Origin: Mycobacterium sp. JS623
Lineage (GTDB): Bacteria > Actinomycetota > Actinomycetes > Mycobacteriales > Mycobacteriaceae
NCBI RefSeq assembly: GCF_000328565.1
Contig: NC_019966.1
Span: forward strand, 5,828,001-5,892,000
Direction: 5' to 3'
DNA: 64,000 nucleotides
Part shown: positions 39,486 to 50,050 of the stretch, one piece after another
How the letters are laid out: each line of letters opens with the position of its first letter
How positions within the stretch are numbered: position 1 is the stretch's first letter
Position numbers and translations under genes: made by a program
Notes under the pieces: generated by a model
What the model saw: the letters and a program-made list of their open reading frames with translations, nothing else
The model's database searches: none
Told to the model about the DNA's origin: nothing

Positions 39486-40853
39486 GTGGCGCAGGTGCTG
39501 CGTACCCGCTACGCGAGCTGTGGGGACATCGACATCGCCTACCAGGTCGTCGGGGACGGCCCGAGTGACCTCCTCGTGCTGTCGGGGCCGTTCATTCCGG
39601 TCGATTCGATCGATGGCGATCCGTCGTTCTACCGCTTTCACCGGCGGCTTGCCTCCTTCAACCGGGTGATCCGGTTCGATCACCGCGGAATCGGCCTCTC
39701 CTCACGAGTGCCATCGATGGACGTAGTCGGACCCAAGTTCTGGGCTGAGGATGCGATCGCCGTGATGGATGCCGTGGGCTGCGAGAAGGCAGCGGTCCTG
39801 GCACCGAGCTTCTCCGCCATGACAGGGGTAGTGCTGGCCGCCGATTATCCGGAGCGGGTACGCAGTCTTCTGATCATCAATGGCACGCCGCGTTTGGTGC
39901 GCGCGCCCGACTACCCAGTGGGTGCGGACCTCGGCGCGGCCAACCCGTTCATGACCGTCGCCCTCGAACCGGATGCGGTCGAGCAAGGTTTCGACACGCT
40001 CAGATTTGTCGCCCCGACGGTCGCCGACGACGACGCGTTTCGCACGTGGTGGGATCTGGCAGGCAACCGGGCGGCGTCGCCGAGCATGGCTCGTGCGCTG
40101 ACGAGGCTCGTCGCAGCCGCCGATGTCCGCGACGAGCTACCGCGCGTCTCCGCGCCAACGCTGATTGTGCATCGCGAAGACGCGATCTTCATCCCGGCAG
40201 GGCACGGTCGATATCTCGCCGAGCACATCGCGGGCGCACGCTACGTCGAGCTGCCGGGAGCCGACTCGCTGTACTGGGTTGGCGACAGCGGACCGATGCT
40301 CGACGAGATCGAGGAATTCATCACCGGCGTGCGGGGCGGTGCCGACACCGAACGTGTACTCACCACAATCCTTTTCACCGACATCGTCGGGTCAACCGAA
40401 CGCGCCGCGGCGCTCGGCGACGACCGATGGCACGCCCTCCTCGACAATCACGACACTGTGATCCGCCATGAACTCGTGCGGTTCCGCGGACGCGAAGTCA
40501 ACACGGTCGGTGATGGATTCGTCGCGATCTTCACCAGCCCCAGCCTTGCGCTCGACTGTGCCGATTCGATCGTCGACGCCGTGCGCCCGCTCGGGATCGA
40601 GGTGCGCGTGGGCATCCACGCGGGTGAAGTCGAGGTGCGCGGCGACGACATCGCGGGCATGGCGGTGCATATCGGAGCCCGAGTCTCGGCGCTGGCGGGA
40701 CCGAGCGAGGTGCTCGTGTCATCGACGGTGCGCGAGATCGTCACCGGTTCGAGGCGGAAATTCGAGGACCGCGGCGACTACGACCTCAAGGGGGTGCCGG
40801 GGCGCTGGCGGGTGCACGCGCTCGTCCGCCAGGACGCGCCCGTCAGGCGGTAG
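39486..40853 (+). CDS. Alpha/beta-hydrolase fused to class III adenylate/guanylate cyclase domain
   Basis: A 455-residue two-domain protein. Residues 1-275 are an alpha/beta-hydrolase fold: [25 protein letters not shown], an elbow reading [12 protein letters not shown] in place of the usual G-x-S-x-G, and a late segment [13 protein letters not shown] where the catalytic His would be expected but is not visible. Residues 290-445 are a class III cyclase catalytic domain with metal Asp residues in [20 protein letters not shown] and [11 protein letters not shown] and the transition-state region [20 protein letters not shown]. It probably makes cAMP, with the degenerate hydrolase domain acting as a ligand sensor. 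Such fusions recur in mycobacteria. It starts at GTG and overlaps the convergent regulator by 11 bases. Confidence 0.85.
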   Translation: MAQVLRTRYASCGDIDIAYQVVGDGPSDLLVLSGPFIPVDSIDGDPSFYRFHRRLASFNRVIRFDHRGIGLSSRVPSMDVVGPKFWAEDAIAVMDAVGCEKAAVLAPSFSAMTGVVLAADYPERVRSLLIINGTPRLVRAPDYPVGADLGAANPFMTVALEPDAVEQGFDTLRFVAPTVADDDAFRTWWDLAGNRAASPSMARALTRLVAAADVRDELPRVSAPTLIVHREDAIFIPAGHGRYLAEHIAGARYVELPGADSLYWVGDSGPMLDEIEEFITGVRGGADTERVLTTILFTDIVGSTERAAALGDDRWHALLDNHDTVIRHELVRFRGREVNTVGDGFVAIFTSPSLALDCADSIVDAVRPLGIEVRVGIHAGEVEVRGDDIAGMAVHIGARVSALAGPSEVLVSSTVREIVTGSRRKFEDRGDYDLKGVPGRWRVHALVRQDAPVRR

Positions 40854-41826
40854 CCGCCTCCTCGCACGGGCCACCGCAGGCGAACCGGCGGCGGTAATCC
40901 GACGGTGTCACGCCGATTACCCTGCGGAAGTGATGGCGCAGCAGCGTCGCGGTGCCGAAGCCGGATCGGTCGGCGATCCTGTCGATGTCGAGGTCGGTCT
41001 CCTCGAGCAGTCGACGCGCATACAGCACCCGCTGATCGGTGACCCATTGCATTGGGGTGCGACCGGTCTCCTCGACGAACCGACGGGCAAAAGTGCGCGC
41101 CGACATGTTCACCCTGCGGGCCAGCGTAGCGACGGTGAGCGGCTTGTCGAGGTTGCTCAGCACCCAATCCAGGTGTGGCGCAAAGCCTTCTGAGCATCGC
41201 ACCGGGATGGGTTGGTCGATGTACTGACGCTGCCCACCGTCGCGCTGCGGAGGCACCACCATCCTGCGCGCGATCGTGTTGGTGACCTCGCTGCCCAGCT
41301 CGCGCCGCACCAGGTGCAGGCAGGCGTCGATGCCGGCCGCGGTGCCCGCGCTGGTGATCAAGTTGCCGTCGTCGACGAACAGCACGTTGCGGTCGACCTT
41401 GGCGGTCGGATACATCTGGGCCAGTTCGTCGGCGTGCATCCAGTGCGTGGTGCACGGTCTGCCGTCGAGCAGGCCCGCGGCACCGGCGAGGAAGGCGCCC
41501 GAGCACACCGTCAGGATGATCGAGCCGGAATCGGCGGCCTTCCGGACCGCCTCGAGGGCTTCCGGCAGGTATCCGCCGTATTGACTGCTGATCGCGGGGA
41601 TCGCGACCAGGTCAGCGCCCACGAGGTCGTCGAGACCGTGATCAGGGGTGATAGCGGCGCCGACGGACGTCCGGAGCGCCTTGCCCGGCTCCGGCCCGCA
41701 GACCTTGAAATCGAAGTTCGGTACACCGTCCGCCGAGCGGTCGATACCGAAGACCTCACAGATCACGCCGAACTCAAAAATCGCTAGACCGTCCAGCACC
41801 AGCGCAGATACGCTCTTTAATGCCAT
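40843..41826 (-). CDS. GlxA-family (DJ-1/PfpI plus AraC) transcriptional regulator
   Basis: A 327-residue regulator. The N-terminal DJ-1/PfpI-like domain (about 5-185) has the elbow [18 protein letters not shown], in which Cys is the nucleophile-like residue. The C-terminal AraC domain (about 215-315) has two helix-turn-helices: [20 protein letters not shown] and [20 protein letters not shown]. Members usually act as activators of catabolic genes, with the DJ-1 domain as sensor. The target is unknown; the divergent small membrane protein gene 71 bases away is a candidate. The ATG at 41826 gives the normal family start ([16 protein letters not shown]). Confidence 0.85.
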   Translation of the reverse strand: MALKSVSALVLDGLAIFEFGVICEVFGIDRSADGVPNFDFKVCGPEPGKALRTSVGAAITPDHGLDDLVGADLVAIPAISSQYGGYLPEALEAVRKAADSGSIILTVCSGAFLAGAAGLLDGRPCTTHWMHADELAQMYPTAKVDRNVLFVDDGNLITSAGTAAGIDACLHLVRRELGSEVTNTIARRMVVPPQRDGGQRQYIDQPIPVRCSEGFAPHLDWVLSNLDKPLTVATLARRVNMSARTFARRFVEETGRTPMQWVTDQRVLYARRLLEETDLDIDRIADRSGFGTATLLRHHFRRVIGVTPSDYRRRFACGGPCEEAATA

Positions 41827-41897
41827 GGCAGCATTTTATCGCAAGGTGTCCTTCCTGCCACTGTTGGCGGGATCTTTATCAGCGGAGCATTACTGCC

Positions 41898-42152
41898 ATG
41901 ACCACTGCACTCGCATTCCTCATCCTGATCGCCCCCTTCGCGGTGGCAGCGGCGCTCAGCTGGGCCGCCCATCGCACCGACTCGCTTCGTATCCGCTTCG
42001 ATCAGTTCCGGTGGTCCGCCCCGATGGTCGGCCGGCTGTTCGAGGACGACCGCGACGGCTTCCGCGTCGCACACGACGTCGATGCGATCCGCTCTCGGTT
42101 TGAGAAGCAACCGTTTTGGCCCGCCTCAGGCGCCACCGGCGAGCGTCGCTAG
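41898..42152 (+). CDS. Small membrane protein, hypothetical
   Basis: An 84-residue protein: MTTALAFLILIAPFAVAAAL forms one hydrophobic helix, followed by a charged cytoplasmic tail with FRWSAPMVGRLFEDDRDGF and HDVDAIRSRFEKQPFWPASG. I do not recognise a family. The in-frame ATG at 41820 would overlap the divergent regulator, so I start at 41898. The 3' end overlaps the convergent alpha/beta hydrolase by 27 bases. Confidence 0.65.
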   Translation: MTTALAFLILIAPFAVAAALSWAAHRTDSLRIRFDQFRWSAPMVGRLFEDDRDGFRVAHDVDAIRSRFEKQPFWPASGATGERR

Positions 42153-42896
42153 GAACGTCTCGACAGCCTCCCGATAGACCGCAGGCGCGTCATCGTGGAT
42201 CAGGTGACCGGCGCCGGGCACGTGCAAATACGTTGCCCGGTAGCCGGTTTCGGCCATTCTGCGCATCTGCCCACCCGGAGTCACTGAATTGCCCGCCTCC
42301 AAAAGCAAAGCAGGAACCCGCACCGCCGCCCACTGCGACCAGTAGTCGCGGGTGCCCCACTCGGCAGCGATTTCGATCCACGTCTTGGTGTGGCCATGCA
42401 GCCGCCAGCCCGTCGCGGTCCTGTCGAACGCCTCGAGGAAGTACTGACCGGCAACCGGCCCGAACTCGTCGTAAACCTGTTGCGCCGTTGCGAATTCGAC
42501 CGGGAGCGCGTGCAGCCACGGTTCCCACGGACCGGTGGTGCGGCCGCGAAAGTCCGGTGCCATGTCCTCGATCACCAGTGCGCTGACAAGGTCCGGCCGC
42601 TGCCCGGCCAGACACCACGAATGCAGCGCCCCCATCGAATGGCCGACCAGCACGGCGGGGCCGCCCAGCCCGGCCACCGCGTCACCGAGGTCGGAGACGA
42701 ACCGCTCGGTGCTGATCGGATACGGGTCGGCGACGTCGCGGCCGCGGTGCCATGGTGCGTCGTAGGTGTAGACCGCCCCGAGCCGCCTCAGCCACGGCAG
42801 CTGGCGCGACCACGTGCTGCCCCGCCCCATCAGCCCATGCACCAGGACCAGCGGATCACCCTCGCCACCGCGAGGGGTCAGCAGGTCGGGGGCCAT
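42126..42896 (-). CDS. Alpha/beta hydrolase (Rv3591c-like)
   Basis: A 256-residue hydrolase with oxyanion motif VLVHGLMGRGSTW (about 16-28), nucleophile Ser in GHSMGALHSW (about 88-97), an acid after strand 7 (LLLEAGNSVTP region) and His in VPGAGHLIHDDAP. The substrate is unknown. The open frame runs 83 codons further upstream, but that part is antisense to mhuD, and MAPDLLTPRGGEGDPLVL is the expected N-terminus. It is divergent from mhuD with 24 bases between. It corresponds to Rv3591c in the mycobacterial order. Confidence 0.85.
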   Translation of the reverse strand: MAPDLLTPRGGEGDPLVLVHGLMGRGSTWSRQLPWLRRLGAVYTYDAPWHRGRDVADPYPISTERFVSDLGDAVAGLGGPAVLVGHSMGALHSWCLAGQRPDLVSALVIEDMAPDFRGRTTGPWEPWLHALPVEFATAQQVYDEFGPVAGQYFLEAFDRTATGWRLHGHTKTWIEIAAEWGTRDYWSQWAAVRVPALLLEAGNSVTPGGQMRRMAETGYRATYLHVPGAGHLIHDDAPAVYREAVETFLATLAGGA

Positions 42897-42920
42897 GGGT
42901 GCGCACGGTAACCTAGCGAG

Positions 42921-43232
42921 ATGCCCGTGGTGAAGATCAACGCAATCGAGGTCCCGCCCGACGCCGGCCCGGAACTGGAGAAGCGGTTCGCACACCGTGC
43001 ACACGCGGTCGACAACCAGCCCGGTTTCCTCGGCTTCCAACTGCTGCGCCCGGTCAAGGGCGAAGACCGCTACTTCGTCGTCACGCAGTGGGAATCCGAA
43101 GAGGCGTTCCAGGCGTGGGCGACCGGCCCCGCCATCGAGGCGCACAAGGGTCAGGCCGCGAACCCGGTGGCCACGGGGGCGTCGCTCCTCGAGTTCGAGG
43201 TAGTCCTAGACGTTGCGGGCGCCAAGTCGTAG
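42921..43232 (+). CDS. mhuD: Heme-degrading monooxygenase MhuD
   Basis: A 103-residue ABM-fold enzyme that opens the heme ring to release iron and mycobilins. The catalytic and heme-contact residues known from M. tuberculosis MhuD are present: Asn7 (PVVKIN), Trp66 (AFQAW) and His75 (IEAH). The sequence FLGFQLLRPVKGEDRYFVV and the C-terminus TGASLLEFEVVLDV also fit. The gene is divergent from the hydrolase and its end overlaps the proposed lpqF start by 20 bases. Equivalent to Rv3592. Confidence 0.94.
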   Translation: MPVVKINAIEVPPDAGPELEKRFAHRAHAVDNQPGFLGFQLLRPVKGEDRYFVVTQWESEEAFQAWATGPAIEAHKGQAANPVATGASLLEFEVVLDVAGAKS

Positions 43233-44565
43233 CGGGCGCGCCGCGGCCACGGTTTCGGTCGCGGGTGCGCTCGTTGTCGCGCTGGCGTGCGGCTGTACCA
43301 CTGCTGCGGCACCCGCTCCGGTAGCGGATGTCACGTACGGCGTGCCGATCGAGATCAACACGCCCCAGGGTCTGCGGGCCAAGCAGACCATCGACATGCT
43401 CAACTCCGACTGGCCGATCGGAACCGTTGGGGTTGCCACCATGGCCGCCGCAGACCAGGTCAACGGCGTCACCTCGGCGATGGGCAATCTCTGGCTGGAT
43501 CGGCCGATCACCGTCTCGGGCATCGAGATCGGCGCGGGCCAGGCGAAGCTGCACACGCTGACGTCCTACGGGGCCGCGCAGGATATCGAATTACGCACCA
43601 ACGCTGACGGCTTCGTCGATCGGTTCGCGGTGACGCTGCAACCGCCGAAGATCACGAACTGGCGCGACATCGACGCCGTGCTGGCGAATTCGGGTGCGCG
43701 ATATTCGTATCAAGTCTCAAAAGTCAACGACGGCAAGTGTGTTCCGCTGGCGGGTACCAACCCCGAACTGTCGCTTCCCCTGGCGTCGATCTTCAAACTG
43801 TATGTGCTGCTTGCGGTTGCCGATGCCGTCAAGGCCGGAACCCTGCAATGGACCGACCAACTCACGATCACCGACGAAGCCAAAAAGGTCGGATCCGCCA
43901 CTCTGAACGAACTGCCCTCGGGCACCCAGGTTTCCGTGCGCAAGGCAGCCCAGGAGATGATTTCCGCGAGCGACAACATGGCCACCGATCTGTTGATCGA
44001 GCGACTGACCCCTAGGGCCATCGAACGTGCCCTGGTGACCGCGGGCCACCACGACCCGGCCAGCATGACACCGTTCCCCACCATGCACGAACTGTTCTCG
44101 ATCGGCTGGGGGAAACCGGACCTGCGCGAGCAGTGGAAGGAAGCTACCCCGCAGGTTCGCGCTCAACTGCTGGAGCAGACGAATTCGCGCCCCTACGAAC
44201 CAGATCCGACACGCACCAGTTCGCCCGCTTCAGCCTATGGCGCCGAATGGTACGGCAGCGCCGCCGACATCTGCCGGGTACACGCCGCGCTGCAGGCCGC
44301 CGCGGTCGGTGCGGCGGCGCCGGTGAAGGACATCCTGTCACACGTCCCCGGCATCGACTTGGACAGGTCTAAGTGGCCGTACATCGGCGCCAAGGCAGGA
44401 AACCTGCCCGGTGACATGACATTCAGCTGGTATGCGGTGGACCGCACAGGCCAGCCCTGGGTGGTCAGCTTCCAGGCGAACTGGCCAAGTTTCCGAAGCA
44501 ATACCGCGGCGGGCTGGCTATTGTCGATCGCCAAGCAGGCATTCGGTCTGATTCCCGTCGCCTGA
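43213..44565 (+). CDS. lpqF: Lipoprotein with class A beta-lactamase-like domain (LpqF-like)
   Basis: A 450-residue exported protein. An Arg-rich N-terminus and hydrophobic segment (TVSVAGALVVALACGC) suggest a signal peptide with Cys near 26-28, although the lipobox is not canonical. After a Cpu-like N-domain comes the serine-hydrolase region with SxxK as SIFK (LPLASIFKLYVLLA), SDN in SASDNMATDLL and a KTG-like KAG (GAKAGNLPGDM). All three motifs argue for an active penicillin-recognising fold, but beta-lactamase activity is not implied. TTG 43213 is the only start that leaves room for the signal peptide, and it overlaps mhuD. Equivalent to Rv3593. Confidence 0.82.
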   Translation: MRAPSRSGRAAATVSVAGALVVALACGCTTAAAPAPVADVTYGVPIEINTPQGLRAKQTIDMLNSDWPIGTVGVATMAAADQVNGVTSAMGNLWLDRPITVSGIEIGAGQAKLHTLTSYGAAQDIELRTNADGFVDRFAVTLQPPKITNWRDIDAVLANSGARYSYQVSKVNDGKCVPLAGTNPELSLPLASIFKLYVLLAVADAVKAGTLQWTDQLTITDEAKKVGSATLNELPSGTQVSVRKAAQEMISASDNMATDLLIERLTPRAIERALVTAGHHDPASMTPFPTMHELFSIGWGKPDLREQWKEATPQVRAQLLEQTNSRPYEPDPTRTSSPASAYGAEWYGSAADICRVHAALQAAAVGAAAPVKDILSHVPGIDLDRSKWPYIGAKAGNLPGDMTFSWYAVDRTGQPWVVSFQANWPSFRSNTAAGWLLSIAKQAFGLIPVA

Positions 44566-44566
44566 C

Positions 44567-45118
44567 CTACAGGCTCGAACGTAGCGTCCAGGCGTGCCCG
44601 CGGAAGTGCAATACCGTGCGGCTGACCGGCGCAATGTCGATGCGCCAGAACGACTTTGGCGGCGCGTTCAGCACCACCAGGATCGCGGCACGGACCACCG
44701 CGGGGTGCGTGACAGCGACCAGCCGGGTACGACGGCTGGTCAGCGAGTCCATCCACCCGGATACCCGGTCGATCAGCTCGACGACCGTCTCACCACCGTG
44801 CGGCGCCCGCGTCGGGTCGGTGAGCCAGATCGCGAGATCGTCGGACTGCACTCCGCCCACCACATCGCCGCGCCAGCGGCCACAGTCCAGATCCGCCAAC
44901 CGGTCGTCGACGGTCGCGCGCAGCCCGAGCAGTTCGGCGGTCTGTCTCGTCCGCTTCTCCGGTCCGCAGTACGCGCTGTCGTTGACGCCGAGATCGATCG
45001 ACGCGTCGACCTGGCGATGCCCGAGTGCGTTGAGCGGTTCGTCGGTGGGAAATCGTCCGGCCGCCATCGCGTCGGTCATTGCATGCGACACGAGGGTCAG
45101 CCGGACGACCTCACTCAT
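44567..45118 (-). CDS. Histidine phosphatase-family protein with altered RHG motif
   Basis: A 183-residue phosphoglycerate-mutase-like protein. The catalytic His sits in LTLVSHAMTD, where the usual RHG reads SHA, so the phosphate-binding Arg and the Gly are gone. Other family residues remain: RTRQTAELLG, LADLDCGRWRG (Glu replaced by Asp), HGGETVVELIDRV and the second His in VAVTHPAVVRAA. It lies just downstream of cbtA in the same direction and may be a cobalamin-related phosphatase or a non-catalytic relative. Convergent with lpqF. Confidence 0.75.
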   Translation of the reverse strand: MSEVVRLTLVSHAMTDAMAAGRFPTDEPLNALGHRQVDASIDLGVNDSAYCGPEKRTRQTAELLGLRATVDDRLADLDCGRWRGDVVGGVQSDDLAIWLTDPTRAPHGGETVVELIDRVSGWMDSLTSRRTRLVAVTHPAVVRAAILVVLNAPPKSFWRIDIAPVSRTVLHFRGHAWTLRSSL

Positions 45119-45190
45119 GCTTCGGCTGCCGCTCGCTCCGGTCGTCGCTCGTCCCTCGCTGCGATCCTCACTCGCGGTCGCCTTCGGGCC

Positions 45191-45916
45191 TCACGCAGTA
45201 ACCGTTTCCCGCCTGGGTTGCCTCAGCAGCCGGTCGGCCATCGACCCGAACACCAGCCCGATCACCACCCACATCACGAATTGCGTGCCAAGCGAGTACA
45301 ACCGGAACGCGTAGAGAACGTCGGCCGGGAAGTCGCCCGGCGTCTCATCGATGGCCGGCAGCACCAGCATGACGACCGCAATCGCCACAACGTACGCCCC
45401 GGTCCCGGCAAGCGTCGCGCTCCATCGGCCGAACTGCGCGACCAGCCGGTGGCCCAGGTACACCGCCGCCACCAGCAGGGCGGCGGACAGCACGACCATC
45501 AGCAGGTACAGCAGGGTGCGCTGCCGGATGGTCTCCCCGAGACTCGTTGCAGGCGGATTCGGCGGGTACTTCAGGAACGGAATCACGTACAGCGACAAGA
45601 ACATTCCGCCGGCAAGCACGACCGACAGCGAGCGCGGCGACAGGTTGCCGATGCGGCCGTAGAGCACGCAGTACACGACTGCGAACAGGGCGCCCATCGC
45701 CACGCTGAACGCGAGCACACCGAAGCCCATCCCGATGTTGGCCTGCACGCCCCTGCTGAACAGCTCCATGCCATGTTCGTGGCCGTGTTCGTGCGATTCT
45801 TCATAAGCCAAGGCGCGGGTGATGACTGGCTCGACGAAAGTGCGCGCGAACAGGAAAGCCAGCACACCGCCGATTGCGCCGGCCAGTAGACCGCGCGCGA
45901 TTATTCGTTTTTCCAT
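45191..45916 (-). CDS. cbtA: Cobalt transporter subunit CbtA
   Basis: A 241-residue membrane protein of about six to seven hydrophobic segments: GLLAGAIGGVLAFLFARTFV at the N-terminus followed by the His-rich stretch EESHEHGHEHGMELFSRGVQ that probably binds cobalt. The gene is preceded 14 bases upstream by cbtB and the pair is under a cobalamin riboswitch. Start at ATG 45916 (MEKRIIARGLL); the frame extends to 46078 but upstream overlaps cbtB in another frame. CbtAB is a predicted cobalt uptake system used with B12 synthesis. Confidence 0.9.
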   Translation of the reverse strand: MEKRIIARGLLAGAIGGVLAFLFARTFVEPVITRALAYEESHEHGHEHGMELFSRGVQANIGMGFGVLAFSVAMGALFAVVYCVLYGRIGNLSPRSLSVVLAGGMFLSLYVIPFLKYPPNPPATSLGETIRQRTLLYLLMVVLSAALLVAAVYLGHRLVAQFGRWSATLAGTGAYVVAIAVVMLVLPAIDETPGDFPADVLYAFRLYSLGTQFVMWVVIGLVFGSMADRLLRQPRRETVTA

Positions 45917-45930
45917 ACTCGGCTGCCTGC

Positions 45931-46146
45931 TTAGTGGCAGGGATAGCCGAGCAGGTGGCGCGCGTCGTGCATGAACTCGTGCACATACATGTTGTCGCCG
46001 AACACCGAGGTTGCGCCCTGATCCAAACCGACGAAATACAGCACCACCAAGGCGAGGAACGCTGTCAACGACAGCCACATGGCAGCCTTTGCCACCGAGA
46101 GATCGATCGCCGGCGCTACAGACTTGCGGGCCTCGGGGTAGGTCAT
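45931..46146 (-). CDS. cbtB: Cobalt transporter subunit CbtB
   Basis: A 71-residue protein with one transmembrane helix (AAMWLSLTAFLALVVLYFVG) and a C-terminal metal-binding tail, VHEFMHDARHLLGYPCH, with four His and one Cys, the hallmark of CbtB. GGAAAGG lies six to ten bases before the ATG at 46146. It is the first gene after the cobalamin riboswitch and precedes cbtA. It acts with CbtA in the membrane. Confidence 0.92.
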   Translation of the reverse strand: MTYPEARKSVAPAIDLSVAKAAMWLSLTAFLALVVLYFVGLDQGATSVFGDNMYVHEFMHDARHLLGYPCH

Positions 46147-46182
46147 GTCATTTCCTTTCCGGGATGTCGCGTCCCAGTTTCC

Positions 46183-46308
46183 GCACGGCGAGCCGTGCCT
46201 CTCACAGAAGTGACGACGGACGTCGGGTCTGACTGTCCACAGTGGCGCGACCGTTCTGGATTTTCACCAGCATTCCTTCGCCCGTCGATTACATGAGCAT
46301 CCTAAACA
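46183..46308 (-). promoter_or_regulatory. Cobalamin riboswitch upstream of cbtBA
   Basis: On the minus strand the leader reads GAAGGAATGCTGGTGAAAAT, then CC, then ACGGTCGCGCCACTGT, then CAGTCAGACC. These match the conserved blocks of the cobalamin riboswitch, including the B12 box GCCACTG at 46240-46246. A hairpin GCACGG-CTCG-CCGTGC (46183-46198) follows and lies before the cbtB ribosome site, so it probably belongs to the expression platform. When cobalamin is high the switch should reduce cbtB and cbtA expression. Ends are approximate. Confidence 0.88.
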
Positions 46309-46314
46309 CAGCGC

Positions 46315-46686
46315 CTACCCTCCGGCGCCATATCCCAACTGCTGGGCGGTGTACTTCGCCGCCTCGGTGACGGGTACGGCCTGCACGGCGGTGCCGTAGG
46401 CGCAGATCTCCGTCCACACGTCGCCGAGTTCGGTGGTGTCGAATCGCATACAGACAATCGCGTTGCCGCCTCGCCCACGCGCCTCGGCCATCAGCCGGTT
46501 CATCGCCTCGTTGCGGCTGTCGGCGAGGTTCTTGGTCATGCCCTGCAGTTCACCCCCGAACATCGACTTGAACCCGGCGCCGATCTGCGCGAACGCGTTT
46601 CGGGATCGGACGGTCAGCCCGAAAACTTCGCCGCACACTCGCTGGATCTCCCAGCCGGGAAGGTCGTTGGTGGTGACTATCAGCAC
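46315..46686 (-). CDS. YbjQ/UPF0145-family protein
   Basis: A 123-residue protein of the YbjQ family (heavy-metal-binding-like fold, pentameric). Typical features are the N-terminus LIVTTNDLPGWEIQRVCGEV, the central FGGELQGMTKNLADSRNEAM and NAIVCMRFDT. The biochemical role is unknown. It sits between clpC1 and the riboswitch, transcribed the same way, and its stop is only a few bases from the riboswitch start, so the riboswitch promoter may lie within this gene. It is intact. Confidence 0.8.
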   Translation of the reverse strand: MLIVTTNDLPGWEIQRVCGEVFGLTVRSRNAFAQIGAGFKSMFGGELQGMTKNLADSRNEAMNRLMAEARGRGGNAIVCMRFDTTELGDVWTEICAYGTAVQAVPVTEAAKYTAQQLGYGAGG

Positions 46687-46711
46687 GCGCGGTCCTTTCT
46701 AGACACGAAAC

Positions 46712-46741
46712 GGGCGGCTACCCCGGTGAGGGTAACCGCCC
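46712..46741 (-). terminator. Strong hairpin terminator of clpC1
   Basis: A 12-bp stem on the minus strand, GGGCGGTTACCC with GGGTAGCCGCCC (one G-U pair), with a six-base loop. It begins 18 bases after the clpC1 stop. Following bases are GTTTCG, so only a weak T-run. Confidence 0.8.
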
Positions 46742-46758
46742 GCTTTCGCTATGGCTGT

Positions 46759-49308
<2,550 letters not shown>

Positions 49309-49522
49309 CGGTGGTTACCTGCTCTCCATCAAATAGGTACTGCGCATGCACGCTGTACCCGTCACCCAAGTCTAGTGGGCGGCCGCCACCGCTGCGCTGC
49401 CTGCTGGCACAGTCCGAAAAGGCGGTGCAGCGACGGTCCTCGGCGCCATAGGCTCTGTACCCGGCGCCGCACATAGCAACGCCTCTGCCGGAGAAATCGT
49501 TTCCAGCCTTGCGCCGCGCCGG

Positions 49523-49539
49523 GTTCGCCGCTAGCGAAA
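49523..49539. promoter_or_regulatory. Candidate ClgR operator upstream of clpC1
   Basis: The sequence GTTCGCCGCTAGCGAAA contains the inverted repeat TTCGC-N5-GCGAA, close to the ClgR consensus of actinobacteria (CGC, five variable bases, GCG, flanked by A/T). ClgR activates clp protease genes under stress. The site is between lsr2 and clpC1, upstream of the clpC1 start. Arms are only five bases, so support is moderate. Confidence 0.45.
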
Positions 49540-49586
49540 GCACTCAGCGGCGGTGGCCGCTTGCGAGATGACCTGGCAACTTTCGA

Positions 49587-49928
49587 TTACGTTGCCGCGT
49601 GAAATGCGTCGATGACATCGGCGGGGATACGTCCGCGGGTGGAAACGTTGTGCCCGTTGCGGCGGGCCCATTCGCGGATTGCAGCACTTTGTTCACGGTC
49701 GATCGCCGCGCGGCCGCGGCCGGATGCTGCTGAACGTCCCCGCCTACGACCACCGACCCGACGGCCGGCGTCGACCCATTGCTTCAAGTCGTTTCGAAGC
49801 TTTGCGGCATTTTTTGAAGAAAGGTCGATCTCATAGCTCACCCCGTCGAGCCCGAATTCGACCGTCTCATCGGCTGCGCCTTCGCCGTCGAAATCATCGA
49901 CGAGCGTAACGGTCACTTTCTTCGCCAT
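49587..49928 (-). CDS. lsr2: Nucleoid-associated xenogeneic silencer Lsr2
   Basis: A 113-residue H-NS-like protein that binds the minor groove of AT-rich DNA and silences acquired genes. The N-terminal oligomerisation domain is [20 protein letters not shown] and [20 protein letters not shown]; the C-terminal DNA-binding domain contains the AT-hook-like RGR in [18 protein letters not shown]. Start at ATG 49928 (the frame runs on to 50015 without support). Equivalent to Rv3597c. It could act on the AT-rich leader of the PKS operon in this window, which is an inference. Confidence 0.95.
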   Translation of the reverse strand: MAKKVTVTLVDDFDGEGAADETVEFGLDGVSYEIDLSSKNAAKLRNDLKQWVDAGRRVGGRRRGRSAASGRGRAAIDREQSAAIREWARRNGHNVSTRGRIPADVIDAFHAAT

Positions 49929-50050
49929 TCCCCACACTGCCCTTCTGCGGTGAGCACTAGATCGTAGTTTAGTCCTCGAACCTCCGCACCAATGTGCCAT
50001 AGGAACGCATACCACTCAACAGCTTCTGAAAAAATCGGAAACGAAGCAGT

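Noticed and set aside
42897..43145. Upstream extension of the Rv3591c-like hydrolase
   Set aside because: It is antisense to mhuD and lacks hydrolase sequence; MAPDLLTPRGG is the natural start.
45119..45190. Low-complexity TCGCT-rich stretch between the histidine phosphatase and cbtA
   Set aside because: It looks like common mycobacterial intergenic sequence; no regular repeat unit or hairpin could be defined.
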